Of a DNA stretch of 64,000 bases, positions 30,095-38,625 are shown piece by piece (within the stretch, counting starts at the first letter, position 1; the number at the start of each line of letters is the position of its first letter). Location: positions 4,255,001-4,319,000 of the forward strand of contig NZ_CP032509.1 in NCBI RefSeq assembly GCF_003952725.1, given 5' to 3'. The position numbers were made by a program, and so were the translations under genes. The notes under the pieces are model-generated. The model saw only the letters and a list, made by a program, of their open reading frames with translations, did no database searches and had not been told where the DNA came from. This stretch comes from Georhizobium profundi (GTDB lineage: Bacteria; Pseudomonadota; Alphaproteobacteria; Rhizobiales; Rhizobiaceae).

Positions 30095-32761
30095 TTACGC
30101 TGCGCCCATCGCTTCCGCATTGCCCTCTCGCTGATAGGCCGCGAGGTAAGCGGACAGATCATCCCCGGACATGGGGCGCGCGAACACATAGCCCTGCAAC
30201 GAACTGCAGCCGAGCCTGCGCAAGATCGACACGTGCTCCATGGTCTCCACGCCCTCGGCCACGACCTCGATCTGCAGCGAGCGACCGATATCGATCATCG
30301 ACGAAACGAGATTGCGGGCGGTCTCGGACTTCGTGATCGGCATGATCAGCTGGCGGTCGATCTTGAAGCGTTTCGGCTGGAGATTGACGAGGCTGACGAT
30401 CGAGGCGTAGCCCGTGCCGAAGTCGTCGATCTCGATATCGATGCCGAGGTCCTTCAAGCCAGCGATGTTTTTCGCGACGATGTCCTTGCCGTCGTCCAGG
30501 AACGTCGATTCCAGCAACTCGAAGGAAAGATCGCCGGGCTTGAAGCTCAGTTGCTTCAGCCCGTCGATCAGGCTCTCGTCATGCAGGCGGGCCGATGAGA
30601 CATTCACCGAGATGCGTGGCACCGCGATGTCCTGCGCGCGCCAGCGCACCAACTGGAACATCGCCTGATCGAGCACCCGCTGGTCAATGGCGGCCATGAC
30701 GTTGATGTCTTCGGCGGTATCGAGGAAAGCGGCCGGCGGAAGAATGCCGCGCTCCGGATGCTGCCAGCGCACGAGAACCTCTGCACCGACCACGGCGAGC
30801 GACGTCGCGTCGAACTGGGGCTGATACCAGGCCACGAACTCGTCGCGCTCTAAGCCGCGCAAGATCTCGTCGGCCGTCTTCTTGCCGGCGATGACGGCCG
30901 TCTGCAGCGCTTCGGTGAAGAATTCATAGCGGTTGCGGCCGCGGCTCTTGGCTTCATAAAGCGCGATATCGGCATTGACGAGCAACTGACGCCCGTTCCG
31001 ATCGCCGGGTGCCGCCAGCGCGATGCCGGCGCTCACTCCGGCGCGGCAGTCCTGCGACTGGTATAGAAATGGCTGCCGCATCGCCTCGATGATCGACATC
31101 GCCAGGGCTGCAAGACAGGCAGCGCTCGTCGGACCCATGGTCACGATCACGAATTCATCGCCGCCGATGCGGGCAACGAAATCCTGTTCACGAACATTCG
31201 CCCTGAGGATGCCGGCCGCGTGGCGCAGCGTCTCGTCGCCTGCCGCATGCCCGAGCGTGTCGTTGATCTGCTTGAAGCGATCGAGGTCCAGATGGATCAG
31301 GGCCGACGGCAGGCGCCCACCATCGCCGCCCTCGCTCAGGATGCGGTCGAGATAGCGTCGGTTCGGCAGTCCCGTCAGCGGATCATGGTTGGCGTTGTGC
31401 TCCATCTGCGCCTTGGCCTCTTCGAGCGCTGCGGTGCGCGCTTCGGCGAGATCACGGGCAAGCTTCAGGCGAGCATTCAACTCCAGATCGGCCGAAACGT
31501 CCCAGTTGACGCCGACGATGCGCCGGCCGCCATTGGAGTGGATATAGGCCGAGCCGATCGCCCGGATGTGGCGGCAATAGCTGACGGATTGTCCCGAGCG
31601 GAACTCGGACTCGTAGCGCTCGCCGCCATCGAGCACACGCCGGAACGCTGCCGTCGCCTGCTCCAGATCGTCTGGATGGATGCAGTCGAGCCAACGCTCG
31701 AAATCATTGATGTCGTCTTCCGGCCGGATGCCATAGAGCTCCTTCATCCGGTCGTCCCAGTAGAGCTCGCCCGTCTTCGCGTCGATTTCCCAAATGCCGA
31801 TCTTGGAGGCGTCGAGTGCAAGTTCGAGCCGGTGGGACAGGCGCTCCATCTCCTCCTCACGGCGCCGCATCTCCTGGATGTGACGCTGGCGCTCGTCGAC
31901 GAGGCGGCCCGACATCACGATCGGCACCACGATGAGGATCGAGGCTGTCGCAAAGATCGCGCGGATGAGCCATGTGTTCGGCGGCATGGTCGCCCAGCCA
32001 TCGTTCGGCACGGCGGACAGCACCCATTGCCCGGTCGGCAGTACAACCGACATCGTTTCGGGCTGCTGCGCCAGGATCTCGGCATCTCCGTAGAAAAGTT
32101 CGCCCCGATCGCCGAGCCCGTCCTTGCCGCGAATGGCGATGTCGATCGGAAGCTCTGCCGTCAGGCCGCTGGCCGCGTAGAGCGCCTGAAGGTCCAGAAC
32201 CGCAGCAACGATCCCCCAGAAGCGCCGACGTCCGTTGTCGTCCTGGACGAATACCGGGTAGCGGCCGATGAGACCCTGTCCGCCCTGAACGAGATCGACC
32301 GGGCCGGCGAGAACGAGGCCGCCGGTGTCGCGGGCGCGCAGCGCGGCATCGCGCTGGGCAGGTAGGGTGCGGTAATCGAGGCCGATGGCTCTCTCATTGC
32401 CTTGCACGGGATGCATCAGCGTAATGACGAGGTCGGGCGCGGCAGCGATGTTGCGCACCTGTGAATTGTCGTCGATCAGTTCACCGGCCAGTTGCTCGAA
32501 GCGGGCCTGGTCCATGTTGGGTTCGCTGGTGATGACCGCGACGAGGCCGCGTACCAGCTGGGTATTGGCATTGATGCCACCTTCGAGCTTCGCGCGAACC
32601 ACAGAAAGCCGCTCAGCGACCTCGGCACGCTGCTTCTGCATGAAGACGACGTTGTTCTGGTGTTCGGCATAGACGCCGGCCGCAATCAGCACCGCAAGCG
32701 CAACGATTGCGGCGAACTGACTGGATTTGAAACGGTAGCCGACCGCTCTCCAAGCCCCCAT
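30095..32761 (-). CDS. CHASE-PAS-GGDEF-EAL c-di-GMP enzyme, membrane bound
   Basis: An 888-residue signalling protein. A first membrane helix (FAAIVALAVLIAAGVYA), a periplasmic CHASE sensor (about 60-250), a second helix (FATASILIVVPIVMSG), a PAS domain (about 305-430), a GGDEF domain with intact GGDEF near 533 and an RxxD inhibitory site (REQD) just before it, then an EAL domain with EVLVRW near 661. Other EAL catalytic residues are in place (SVNVS, ELLES, IDDFGTG, AEGVET), so both synthesis and hydrolysis of c-di-GMP are possible. The start is ATG 32761; a GTG at 32788 is the alternative. Confidence 0.93.
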   Translation of the reverse strand: MGAWRAVGYRFKSSQFAAIVALAVLIAAGVYAEHQNNVVFMQKQRAEVAERLSVVRAKLEGGINANTQLVRGLVAVITSEPNMDQARFEQLAGELIDDNSQVRNIAAAPDLVITLMHPVQGNERAIGLDYRTLPAQRDAALRARDTGGLVLAGPVDLVQGGQGLIGRYPVFVQDDNGRRRFWGIVAAVLDLQALYAASGLTAELPIDIAIRGKDGLGDRGELFYGDAEILAQQPETMSVVLPTGQWVLSAVPNDGWATMPPNTWLIRAIFATASILIVVPIVMSGRLVDERQRHIQEMRRREEEMERLSHRLELALDASKIGIWEIDAKTGELYWDDRMKELYGIRPEDDINDFERWLDCIHPDDLEQATAAFRRVLDGGERYESEFRSGQSVSYCRHIRAIGSAYIHSNGGRRIVGVNWDVSADLELNARLKLARDLAEARTAALEEAKAQMEHNANHDPLTGLPNRRYLDRILSEGGDGGRLPSALIHLDLDRFKQINDTLGHAAGDETLRHAAGILRANVREQDFVARIGGDEFVIVTMGPTSAACLAALAMSIIEAMRQPFLYQSQDCRAGVSAGIALAAPGDRNGRQLLVNADIALYEAKSRGRNRYEFFTEALQTAVIAGKKTADEILRGLERDEFVAWYQPQFDATSLAVVGAEVLVRWQHPERGILPPAAFLDTAEDINVMAAIDQRVLDQAMFQLVRWRAQDIAVPRISVNVSSARLHDESLIDGLKQLSFKPGDLSFELLESTFLDDGKDIVAKNIAGLKDLGIDIEIDDFGTGYASIVSLVNLQPKRFKIDRQLIMPITKSETARNLVSSMIDIGRSLQIEVVAEGVETMEHVSILRRLGCSSLQGYVFARPMSGDDLSAYLAAYQREGNAEAMGAA

Positions 32762-32903
32762 GATGCTGTCCCGCGAATGCCCGGACACCCCGCGTGGGAT
32801 GTCCCCCGATGGGTCGACACTAGAGGCGAGAGCTTAACACTTTGAAACGTCGAAGCTGGGATAACTAGCCACTGTCGGGTCGTCCAAAGCCTGGATCGAT
32901 CGA

Positions 32904-32988
32904 TGGTGCGGGTGGTCGGGGTCGAACCGACACTCCTTTCGGAACCGGATTTTGAGTCCGGCGCGTCTACCAATTCCACCACACCCGC
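32904..32988 (-). tRNA. tRNA-Leu, anticodon CAA
   Basis: On the minus strand the acceptor stem GCGGGTG/CACCCGC, a T-arm with GGTTCGACCCC, a long class II variable arm, and the anticodon stem CCGGA/TCCGG with loop CTCAAAA (anticodon CAA) fold into a normal leucine tRNA of 85 bases. The 3' CCA is encoded. It reads UUG codons, and TTG also serves as start of several genes here. Confidence 0.95.
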
Positions 32989-33163
32989 AGCGCGTGACGA
33001 GGCGATATCTGCCACGAGCGACGCAGTCAGTCCAGCCTTAATTCGACGCCTTGAAAGGTGAGCTCGATCCGTTCGGCAGGCCGGCCTGCGGCGTCGATGG
33101 CGCTTCGTTTTCCCGCAGACGACATGGTAGAAGGCTGCAATCAACGATGCGGATCGGCATGAC

Positions 33164-33688
33164 ATGGCAGACAGACTCTCACTCGACAGGCCCATAACGC
33201 GGAATCGGCGCCCCGCATTGGCGGCAGCGCTCGCGATCGGCATGGCGCTGGTCGTCGGCGGCGCCCTCGCCTTCGAGCATATCGGCGGCTACATTCCTTG
33301 CGCGCTCTGCCTGCAGCAGCGCACGCCTTACTATGTGGGCATTCCCGTCGCGTTGCTTGCTCTCTTGTCGGCGGCGATGCGCTGGCCGGCAATGGTGACC
33401 CGGGCCCTGTTCCTGATCGCTGCCGCGCTGATGGCCTATGGCGCCGGGCTCGGCGCCTACCATTCCGGCGTCGAATGGGGTTGGTGGGAAGGCCCGGCGG
33501 CGTGCGGCGGCGGCGCGGTCAGCACCGATGCGGGCAGCCTGCTCAATGATCTCAACGCGCTGCGCCCACCGTCCTGCGCCGATGCGGCCTTGCGGGTTCT
33601 CGGCCTCTCCTTTGCGGGCTGGAACGTCATCGCCAGCGTCGGCCTTCTTGCCATTGCTCTCAAAGGAGCATTCGCGCCGGCGCAGTGA
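33164..33688 (+). CDS. dsbB: Disulfide bond formation protein B family
   Basis: A 174-residue inner-membrane quinone reductase that reoxidises a DsbA-type thiol oxidase. Four hydrophobic helices; the first periplasmic loop has the CALC pair (IPCALCLQQR) and the second loop has two more Cys (AACGGG and PPSCAD), the four cysteines required for electron flow to ubiquinone. The gene for the DsbA partner is not in the window. Confidence 0.9.
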   Translation: MADRLSLDRPITRNRRPALAAALAIGMALVVGGALAFEHIGGYIPCALCLQQRTPYYVGIPVALLALLSAAMRWPAMVTRALFLIAAALMAYGAGLGAYHSGVEWGWWEGPAACGGGAVSTDAGSLLNDLNALRPPSCADAALRVLGLSFAGWNVIASVGLLAIALKGAFAPAQ

Positions 33689-33742
33689 CAGCCGAGTGCA
33701 AAGACATAGGGCTCTACCGGTGAGGGGTTGAAGGCAAGACCG

Positions 33743-35869
33743 ATGAAGGCAGCAACCGGTGCAACGCCGCTCAAGGCGCTCGATGCCATCGTATTCGACA
33801 GCGAGACCACCGGCCTCGATACCAAGGTCGCGCGTATCGTGCAGATGGCAGCCATCGGCGTATCGGGCGGTGCGATCGTGGAAGACGATCGCTATGACAG
33901 CCTGGTGGATCCGCGCATGGCGATCCCGTCAGGCTCAACCGCGATCCACGGCATCAGCGACAGCATGGTCAAGGATGCGCCGGTGTTCGCCGTCGCGCTC
34001 GGCCATCTGGAATCCTACCGCAGCGAGCGGCCGATCATCGGCTATTCGATCGGGTTCGATCTCGCCATCATGGCCAAGGAGGCGAGCCGCACCGGCCTGA
34101 CCTGGCGCCGGCCCCGTTCGCTCTGCGTGCGAACGCTGGCGGCTTTTGCCAATCCCAATCTGCCGGACCATGCCCTGGAGACGATCGCCACCTGGCTTGG
34201 CGTCGAGATCGTCGGACGCCACAGCGCGATGGGTGATGCGCGGGCGGCAGCGGCCATCTTTATCGCTCTTTTGCCCAGGCTTGCTGATCTCGGCGTCCGC
34301 ACGCTTGCCGAGGCGGAACGGGCAAGTCTCGGGCTCAACGAGCAGATGACGTCGCATGATCGCGCAGGCTGGACGCGGCCGGTGCTGGAACCGGGAGACC
34401 ACCCCTCACTCGCGGCAGTGGACCCCTACGCCTATCGGCACCGGGTCGGCCAGATTGCGTCCGCCGAGCTTGTTATCATTGCCGGCGATCAGCGGGTGGA
34501 TCGTGCCATGAAGCTGATGGCAGAGCGCAAGATCAGCTCCGTCCTCGTTTCTCCGGAAGGAAAGCCCGGCGGTACCGTGCAGGAATACGGCATCGTCACC
34601 GAGCGCGACATGCTCCGCCTCGTCGTCACCCATGGCGCGGCGGCGCTCGAGATGCCCATCGATACCATCGCCACGCGGCCGCTGATTTCAGTCGCCGAGG
34701 AATCCTTCGTCTACCGCGCCATCGGCCGCATGGAGCGGCAGCAGATCCGGCATCTGGCCGTGCGCAATCAGGAAGACCGGCTGACGGGCATCATCTCGGC
34801 GCGCGATCTTCTGAAGTTGCGCGGCAGTGCGGCCATCCGGCTCGACGATGCGATCGAGGCGGCGAAGAACGCCGCCGATATCGCCAAGGCCTGGGCGATG
34901 CTGCCCGGCGTCACCAACCGCCTGCTTGCCGAAGACATCGACCCGCGCATCCTCGCCGGCATCGTTTCGGAGGAGCTTCGCATCGTCACGCGGCGCGCGG
35001 CCGTCATGGCCGAAGCGGAGATGCTGGCGGAGGGGCGCGGCGCTCCTCCCACATCCTATGCTTTTCTGGTGCTTGGATCGGGCGGCCGGGGTGAAAGCCT
35101 GCTTGCGGCCGACCAGGACAACGCCATCGTCTATCAGCAGGGCGAACCGGGTGAACCGGAAGACGAGTGGTTCGCCGAACTGGGCGAGCGAGTCGCCAAG
35201 ACGCTCGACACGGCCGGCATCGTCTATTGCAAGGGCGGCGTCATGGCCAAGAACCCGCCATGGCGCGGATCGCTCGCCACCTGGCACCGACGGATCGCGC
35301 ATTGGATCGCACGCTCCGAGCCGGAAGATCTGCTCAATGTCGATATCTTCTTCGACATGCGGGCGGTTCACGGAAGCCAGCCGCTTGCCGCGCGGCTTCT
35401 GGACGATGCGCTGACCTCCGCCCATGACCACCGGCCCTTCGCCAAACTGCTCGGCGACCGGCTCGGCGAATTCACGCCCGTTTTCGGGATGTTCGGCCGG
35501 CTGAAGACGATCGATGGCCGGCTCGATCTCAAGAAGCACGGGCTTTTCCCGATCGTGACGCTCGCGCGGGCGCTGGCCATCCGCCACGACATCCGCCACC
35601 GCCGCACCGAATTGCGTCTGGAGGGTTTGATCGCCCGCGGTATCGGCTCGGAGGAACAGCTGACGGCGCTGCTCGATGCGCACCGGTTCATTCTCGGGCT
35701 GATGCTTGCCCAGCAATCGCGGGATCTTGCGGAAGGTATACCCGTTTCGAACAAGGTTGCGGTCGACCGCCTCACGCCGTCTCAAACCGCGCGGCTGAAG
35801 GCAGCGCTCAAGCTGGTGGAGAGCGTGCCCAATCTCTTCCGCGGGCTGGTCACTGCCCAGCCCCGCTGA
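33743..35869 (+). CDS. Exonuclease - CBS pair - DUF294 nucleotidyltransferase fusion
   Basis: A 708-residue three-part protein. Residues about 10-175 form a DnaQ-like DEDDh 3'-5' exonuclease; D19 and E21 (FDSETTGL), D106, H160 and D165 (HSAMGDARAA) are all present. Residues about 220-345 hold two CBS domains of the kind that bind adenosine nucleotides. A GlnD-like nucleotidyltransferase follows, with GSGGRGESLLAADQDNA giving the GS and DxD metal motifs, and a DUF294-type C-terminal helical domain ends the protein. Function unknown; joining RNA or DNA trimming with nucleotide transfer under nucleotide sensing is inference. Start: ATG 33743; a TTG at 33728 is possible. Confidence 0.88.
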   Translation: MKAATGATPLKALDAIVFDSETTGLDTKVARIVQMAAIGVSGGAIVEDDRYDSLVDPRMAIPSGSTAIHGISDSMVKDAPVFAVALGHLESYRSERPIIGYSIGFDLAIMAKEASRTGLTWRRPRSLCVRTLAAFANPNLPDHALETIATWLGVEIVGRHSAMGDARAAAAIFIALLPRLADLGVRTLAEAERASLGLNEQMTSHDRAGWTRPVLEPGDHPSLAAVDPYAYRHRVGQIASAELVIIAGDQRVDRAMKLMAERKISSVLVSPEGKPGGTVQEYGIVTERDMLRLVVTHGAAALEMPIDTIATRPLISVAEESFVYRAIGRMERQQIRHLAVRNQEDRLTGIISARDLLKLRGSAAIRLDDAIEAAKNAADIAKAWAMLPGVTNRLLAEDIDPRILAGIVSEELRIVTRRAAVMAEAEMLAEGRGAPPTSYAFLVLGSGGRGESLLAADQDNAIVYQQGEPGEPEDEWFAELGERVAKTLDTAGIVYCKGGVMAKNPPWRGSLATWHRRIAHWIARSEPEDLLNVDIFFDMRAVHGSQPLAARLLDDALTSAHDHRPFAKLLGDRLGEFTPVFGMFGRLKTIDGRLDLKKHGLFPIVTLARALAIRHDIRHRRTELRLEGLIARGIGSEEQLTALLDAHRFILGLMLAQQSRDLAEGIPVSNKVAVDRLTPSQTARLKAALKLVESVPNLFRGLVTAQPR

Positions 35870-35890
35870 CATCGTGGCGACGCAGCCTGC

Positions 35891-36448
35891 TCAGGGCTGC
35901 AGTTCGACATCCCAGTAGAGATAATCCATCCAGCTTTCATGCAAATGGTTCGGCGGGAAAAGCCGGCCATTGTTGTGAAGATCGTGCACGGATGGCTGGA
36001 ACGGCGTCTGGCGCGGGAACATCTGCGCTTCGCGCGGCATTTGCCCGCCCTTCTTGAGATTGCAGGGCGAACAGGCTGCAACGACGTTTTCCCATGTCGT
36101 CTGACCACCGCAGCGGCGCGGGATGACGTGATCGAAGGTCAGATCATCGGGCGAGCCGCAATACTGACATTCGAAGCGATCGCGCAGGAAGACGTTGAAG
36201 CGTGTGAAGGCCGGGTGTCGGGACGGCTTGATGTAGCTTTTCAGGCAGACGACACTCGGGATCTTCATCGAGAAACTCGGTGAGGACACCGCGTGCTCGT
36301 ATTCGGCCACGATGTTCACGCGGTCGAGAAACACCGCCTTGATCGCGTCCTGCCAGGACCACAAGGAGAGCGGATAATAACTCAAGGGCCGGAAGTCGGC
36401 GTTCAATACAAGCGCCGGCAAGGACTCCGGTGAAACTGCAATCGTCAA
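35891..36448 (-). CDS. HNH endonuclease family protein
   Basis: A 185-residue protein with a well-formed HNH core: CQYCG, the DH of LTFDHVIPR, and the second zinc pair CSPCN. The N-terminal ALVLNADFRPLSYYPLSLW is typical of a chromosomal HNH family conserved in alphaproteobacteria, not of a mobile nuclease. No partner methylase is present. I place the start at TTG 36448, followed by ACGATTGC, because AGGAG stands at the right distance; an upstream ATG (36499) would add 17 residues without conservation. It is convergent with the exonuclease fusion gene. Confidence 0.88.
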   Translation of the reverse strand: MTIAVSPESLPALVLNADFRPLSYYPLSLWSWQDAIKAVFLDRVNIVAEYEHAVSSPSFSMKIPSVVCLKSYIKPSRHPAFTRFNVFLRDRFECQYCGSPDDLTFDHVIPRRCGGQTTWENVVAACSPCNLKKGGQMPREAQMFPRQTPFQPSVHDLHNNGRLFPPNHLHESWMDYLYWDVELQP

Positions 36449-36455
36449 GTAGCTG

Positions 36456-36460
36456 CTCCT
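36456..36460 (-). promoter_or_regulatory. Ribosome binding site supporting a TTG start
   Basis: AGGAG followed by CAGCTAC and then TTG; seven-base spacing. It decides the start of the HNH protein at 36448. Confidence 0.7.
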
Positions 36461-36557
36461 GACCGATTCGTACGCTGCGTCACATATATTAGGCACCATG
36501 TTGCAGGAATGTGAAGCTATGGCGAAGTCCGGGCACCTTTGTTGCCAAGCCTTATCC

Positions 36558-37205
36558 TCAGCTTCCCACCGGAGCCACCGTACGGCGGATCACCGTTCCA
36601 TAATAGGCCCACAAAAGTCTGGCGGCGATCCCCCTGAAAGGCGACCATTCCTCTGCGATTATACGCAGGTCCCGTGCGGTTGGACGCGTGGCGAGGGAAA
36701 AGGCATGGGCGGCAGCCGCTTGCAGCGCCACGTCGCCGGCCGGAAAGATGTCTGGATGACCACCGCAAAAGAGCAGATAGACTTCTGCGGTCCACGGGCC
36801 GATCCCCGGAAGTGCCGTCAGGTCGGCGATCGCCTGTTCGGCAGGCAGATGGCGCACCGCGTCCAGATCGATCGCTTCCTCGGACACGGCCCGGGCCACA
36901 CCCAGCAATGCCGCCTGCTTGGCGCGCGAGAGGCCAATCTGACGGAAATCGGCTTCCTCCAGTGAAAGGACGCCGGCCGGGGTAATCTCACCCAGCCTGG
37001 ACAGGAGCCGCGCATGGATGGCGTCGGCACTCGCCCGCGACACCATTTGCGACACGACGATACCGGCAAGCCCCGCATAGCCTGAAGGCTGAAGGCGCAG
37101 CGGCACGGGGCCCGCCTTCTCGATCACCGGGCGCAGGCGCGGGTCGGCACGGGCGAGTTCCGCCAAGCCCGCCTCGATCTGCTCCTGTGTCGCGATGGGC
37201 TGCAT
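36558..37205 (-). CDS. DNA-3-methyladenine glycosylase II (AlkA-like)
   Basis: A 215-residue HhH-GPD base-excision glycosylase that removes alkylated bases. The helix-hairpin-helix LPGIGPWTAEVYLL is followed by FPAGD with the catalytic Asp. It lacks the N-terminal beta domain of E. coli AlkA (282 residues), as shorter bacterial homologues do. The start at 37205 is the ATG nearest the conserved region; upstream codons to 37244 overlap a repeat-rich gap. Confidence 0.9.
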   Translation of the reverse strand: MQPIATQEQIEAGLAELARADPRLRPVIEKAGPVPLRLQPSGYAGLAGIVVSQMVSRASADAIHARLLSRLGEITPAGVLSLEEADFRQIGLSRAKQAALLGVARAVSEEAIDLDAVRHLPAEQAIADLTALPGIGPWTAEVYLLFCGGHPDIFPAGDVALQAAAAHAFSLATRPTARDLRIIAEEWSPFRGIAARLLWAYYGTVIRRTVAPVGS

Positions 37206-37258
37206 GGACGTTGACCTCGGTCCGGGACAGATGGCACGGCACATGGCTCCGACTTATC

Positions 37259-37301
37259 GCGTTCCCGACCGTGAACCGGTATCCACTTCACCCGGGAACG
37301 C
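37259..37301 (-). repeat. Palindromic intergenic repeat, copy 1
   Basis: On the minus strand, outer arms GCGTTCCCG and CGGGAACGC enclose GTGAAGTGGATACCGGTTCAC, which is itself a partial inverted repeat. A diverged copy occurs at 47134-47184. It lies between the divergent alkA-like and gluQ genes, so it may form a hairpin in either transcript. Confidence 0.75.
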
Positions 37302-37331
37302 TCTAGCAGATCATCCGCCGCGGAACCAATC

Positions 37332-38225
37332 ATGAGCGCTGTGCCGTCCAGTCCCGTCTTCCGCTTCGCGCCGAGCCCCAACGGTGCGCTGCATCTCGGC
37401 CATGCCTATTCGGCGCTGCTGAACGAGAAGCTGGCGCGGGAAACCGATGGCCGGTTGCTGCTGCGCATCGAGGATATTGACCAGACACGCTGCACGCCGG
37501 CGCTCGAAGCGCAGATGATCGCCGATCTCGCCTGGCTCGGCCTGGACTTCACACCTCCGCATCGCCGCCAGTCGGATCACTTCGACGACTACCAGCAGGC
37601 GCTCGATCGACTGATCGGTCGAGGCCTCGCCTATCCCGCCTTCATGAGCCGTGGCGATATCCGGGCGTGGATCAGCGACCAGGAGCGTGCGACCGGCAAG
37701 CCATGGCCGCGCGATCCGGACGGTGCACCGATCTATCCTGCCCTGGATCGTCACCTCTCCGCCTCCGAACGCGAAGCCCGGATCGCCGCAGGTGTGCCTT
37801 TCGCGTGGCGGCTCGATATGGCGGCTGCGCTCGCCATGGTGGGTCCGGACCTCAGCTGGGTGGAAAGCGGCCAAGGCCCCTCGGGCGAGCACGGGATCAT
37901 CGTCGCCGATCCGGGTGCCTGGGGCGATGTGATGCTGGCGCGCCGGGACACGCCGACGAGCTATCATCTCTCCGTAGTGGTCGACGATGCGCTGCAGGGC
38001 GTGAGCGACGTGGTGCGCGGCCGGGATCTCTTTTTTGCTACGGCGATCCACCGGCTGTTGCAGCACCTACTCTCACTGCCGGCGCCGCGCTACCACCATC
38101 ACCGGTTGATCCTCGGTGACGACGGAACGAAGCTTTCGAAGAGCAAGGGTGACGAAGGCATTGCCGCCCTGCGCAATGCAGGCATCGATCCCGTCACGAT
38201 CCGCAATGAGCTCGGATTTCGCTAG
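37332..38225 (+). CDS. gluQ: Glutamyl-Q tRNA(Asp) synthetase
   Basis: A 297-residue truncated glutamyl-tRNA synthetase paralogue that attaches glutamate to queuosine in tRNA-Asp. Class I motifs: HLGH (GALHLGHAYSALLN) and KLSKSK near the C-terminus; the anticodon-binding domain is absent, as expected. The zinc-binding cysteines of the E. coli enzyme are missing: the segment reads YPAFMSRGDI. Its stop overlaps the end of the convergent small membrane protein gene by four bases. Confidence 0.93.
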   Translation: MSAVPSSPVFRFAPSPNGALHLGHAYSALLNEKLARETDGRLLLRIEDIDQTRCTPALEAQMIADLAWLGLDFTPPHRRQSDHFDDYQQALDRLIGRGLAYPAFMSRGDIRAWISDQERATGKPWPRDPDGAPIYPALDRHLSASEREARIAAGVPFAWRLDMAAALAMVGPDLSWVESGQGPSGEHGIIVADPGAWGDVMLARRDTPTSYHLSVVVDDALQGVSDVVRGRDLFFATAIHRLLQHLLSLPAPRYHHHRLILGDDGTKLSKSKGDEGIAALRNAGIDPVTIRNELGFR

Positions 38226-38518
38226 AAATCCATGCGCATGAGAATGCGCTTCACCACAGCCAGGAAGAACAGCGATCCGAAGCCTCCTGCGATGCCGGCA
38301 GCAAACCGGATCTCCGTCGCATCCATCGGCATGCGCATCGCTTCATAGGCCATCAGACCGAGATAGAAGCCGGCAGCGAGCACGATCATGTTGCCGAGGG
38401 CACCAAAGCCCTGCCTGCCCATGACGGCATCCATCGCCTGCCCGACCAGAAATCCACCCATCAGCGCAAGGATCGCAAAAATGGTGGACCATTCGACTGA
38501 AAGATCCCCGAGCATCAT
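38222..38518 (-). CDS. Small membrane protein, unknown function
   Basis: A 98-residue protein with two to three hydrophobic helices (FAILALMGGFLVGQAMDAV, MIVLAAGFYLGLMAYE, GIAGGFGSLFFLAVV). No family recognised. GGAGGTG precedes the double ATG (38518 and 38515), a strong ribosome site. It is the next gene downstream of the BrkB-family gene on the same strand (107 bases apart). Confidence 0.8.
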   Translation of the reverse strand: MMLGDLSVEWSTIFAILALMGGFLVGQAMDAVMGRQGFGALGNMIVLAAGFYLGLMAYEAMRMPMDATEIRFAAGIAGGFGSLFFLAVVKRILMRMDF

Positions 38519-38625
38519 GCTCGCACCTCCAACGCTTCACCCATTGCTAAAATACCATTGGCCGCTGTCGGCTGCGATGGGATTGTGGAGATTGGGTAAA
38601 CGGCGTCCTAGCGGCACACCGACAA

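Noticed and set aside
35891-37205. HNH nuclease next to a DNA glycosylase as a defence system
   Set aside because: Both are families conserved in alphaproteobacterial chromosomes; no methylase, helicase, integrase or atypical base composition supports a defence island.
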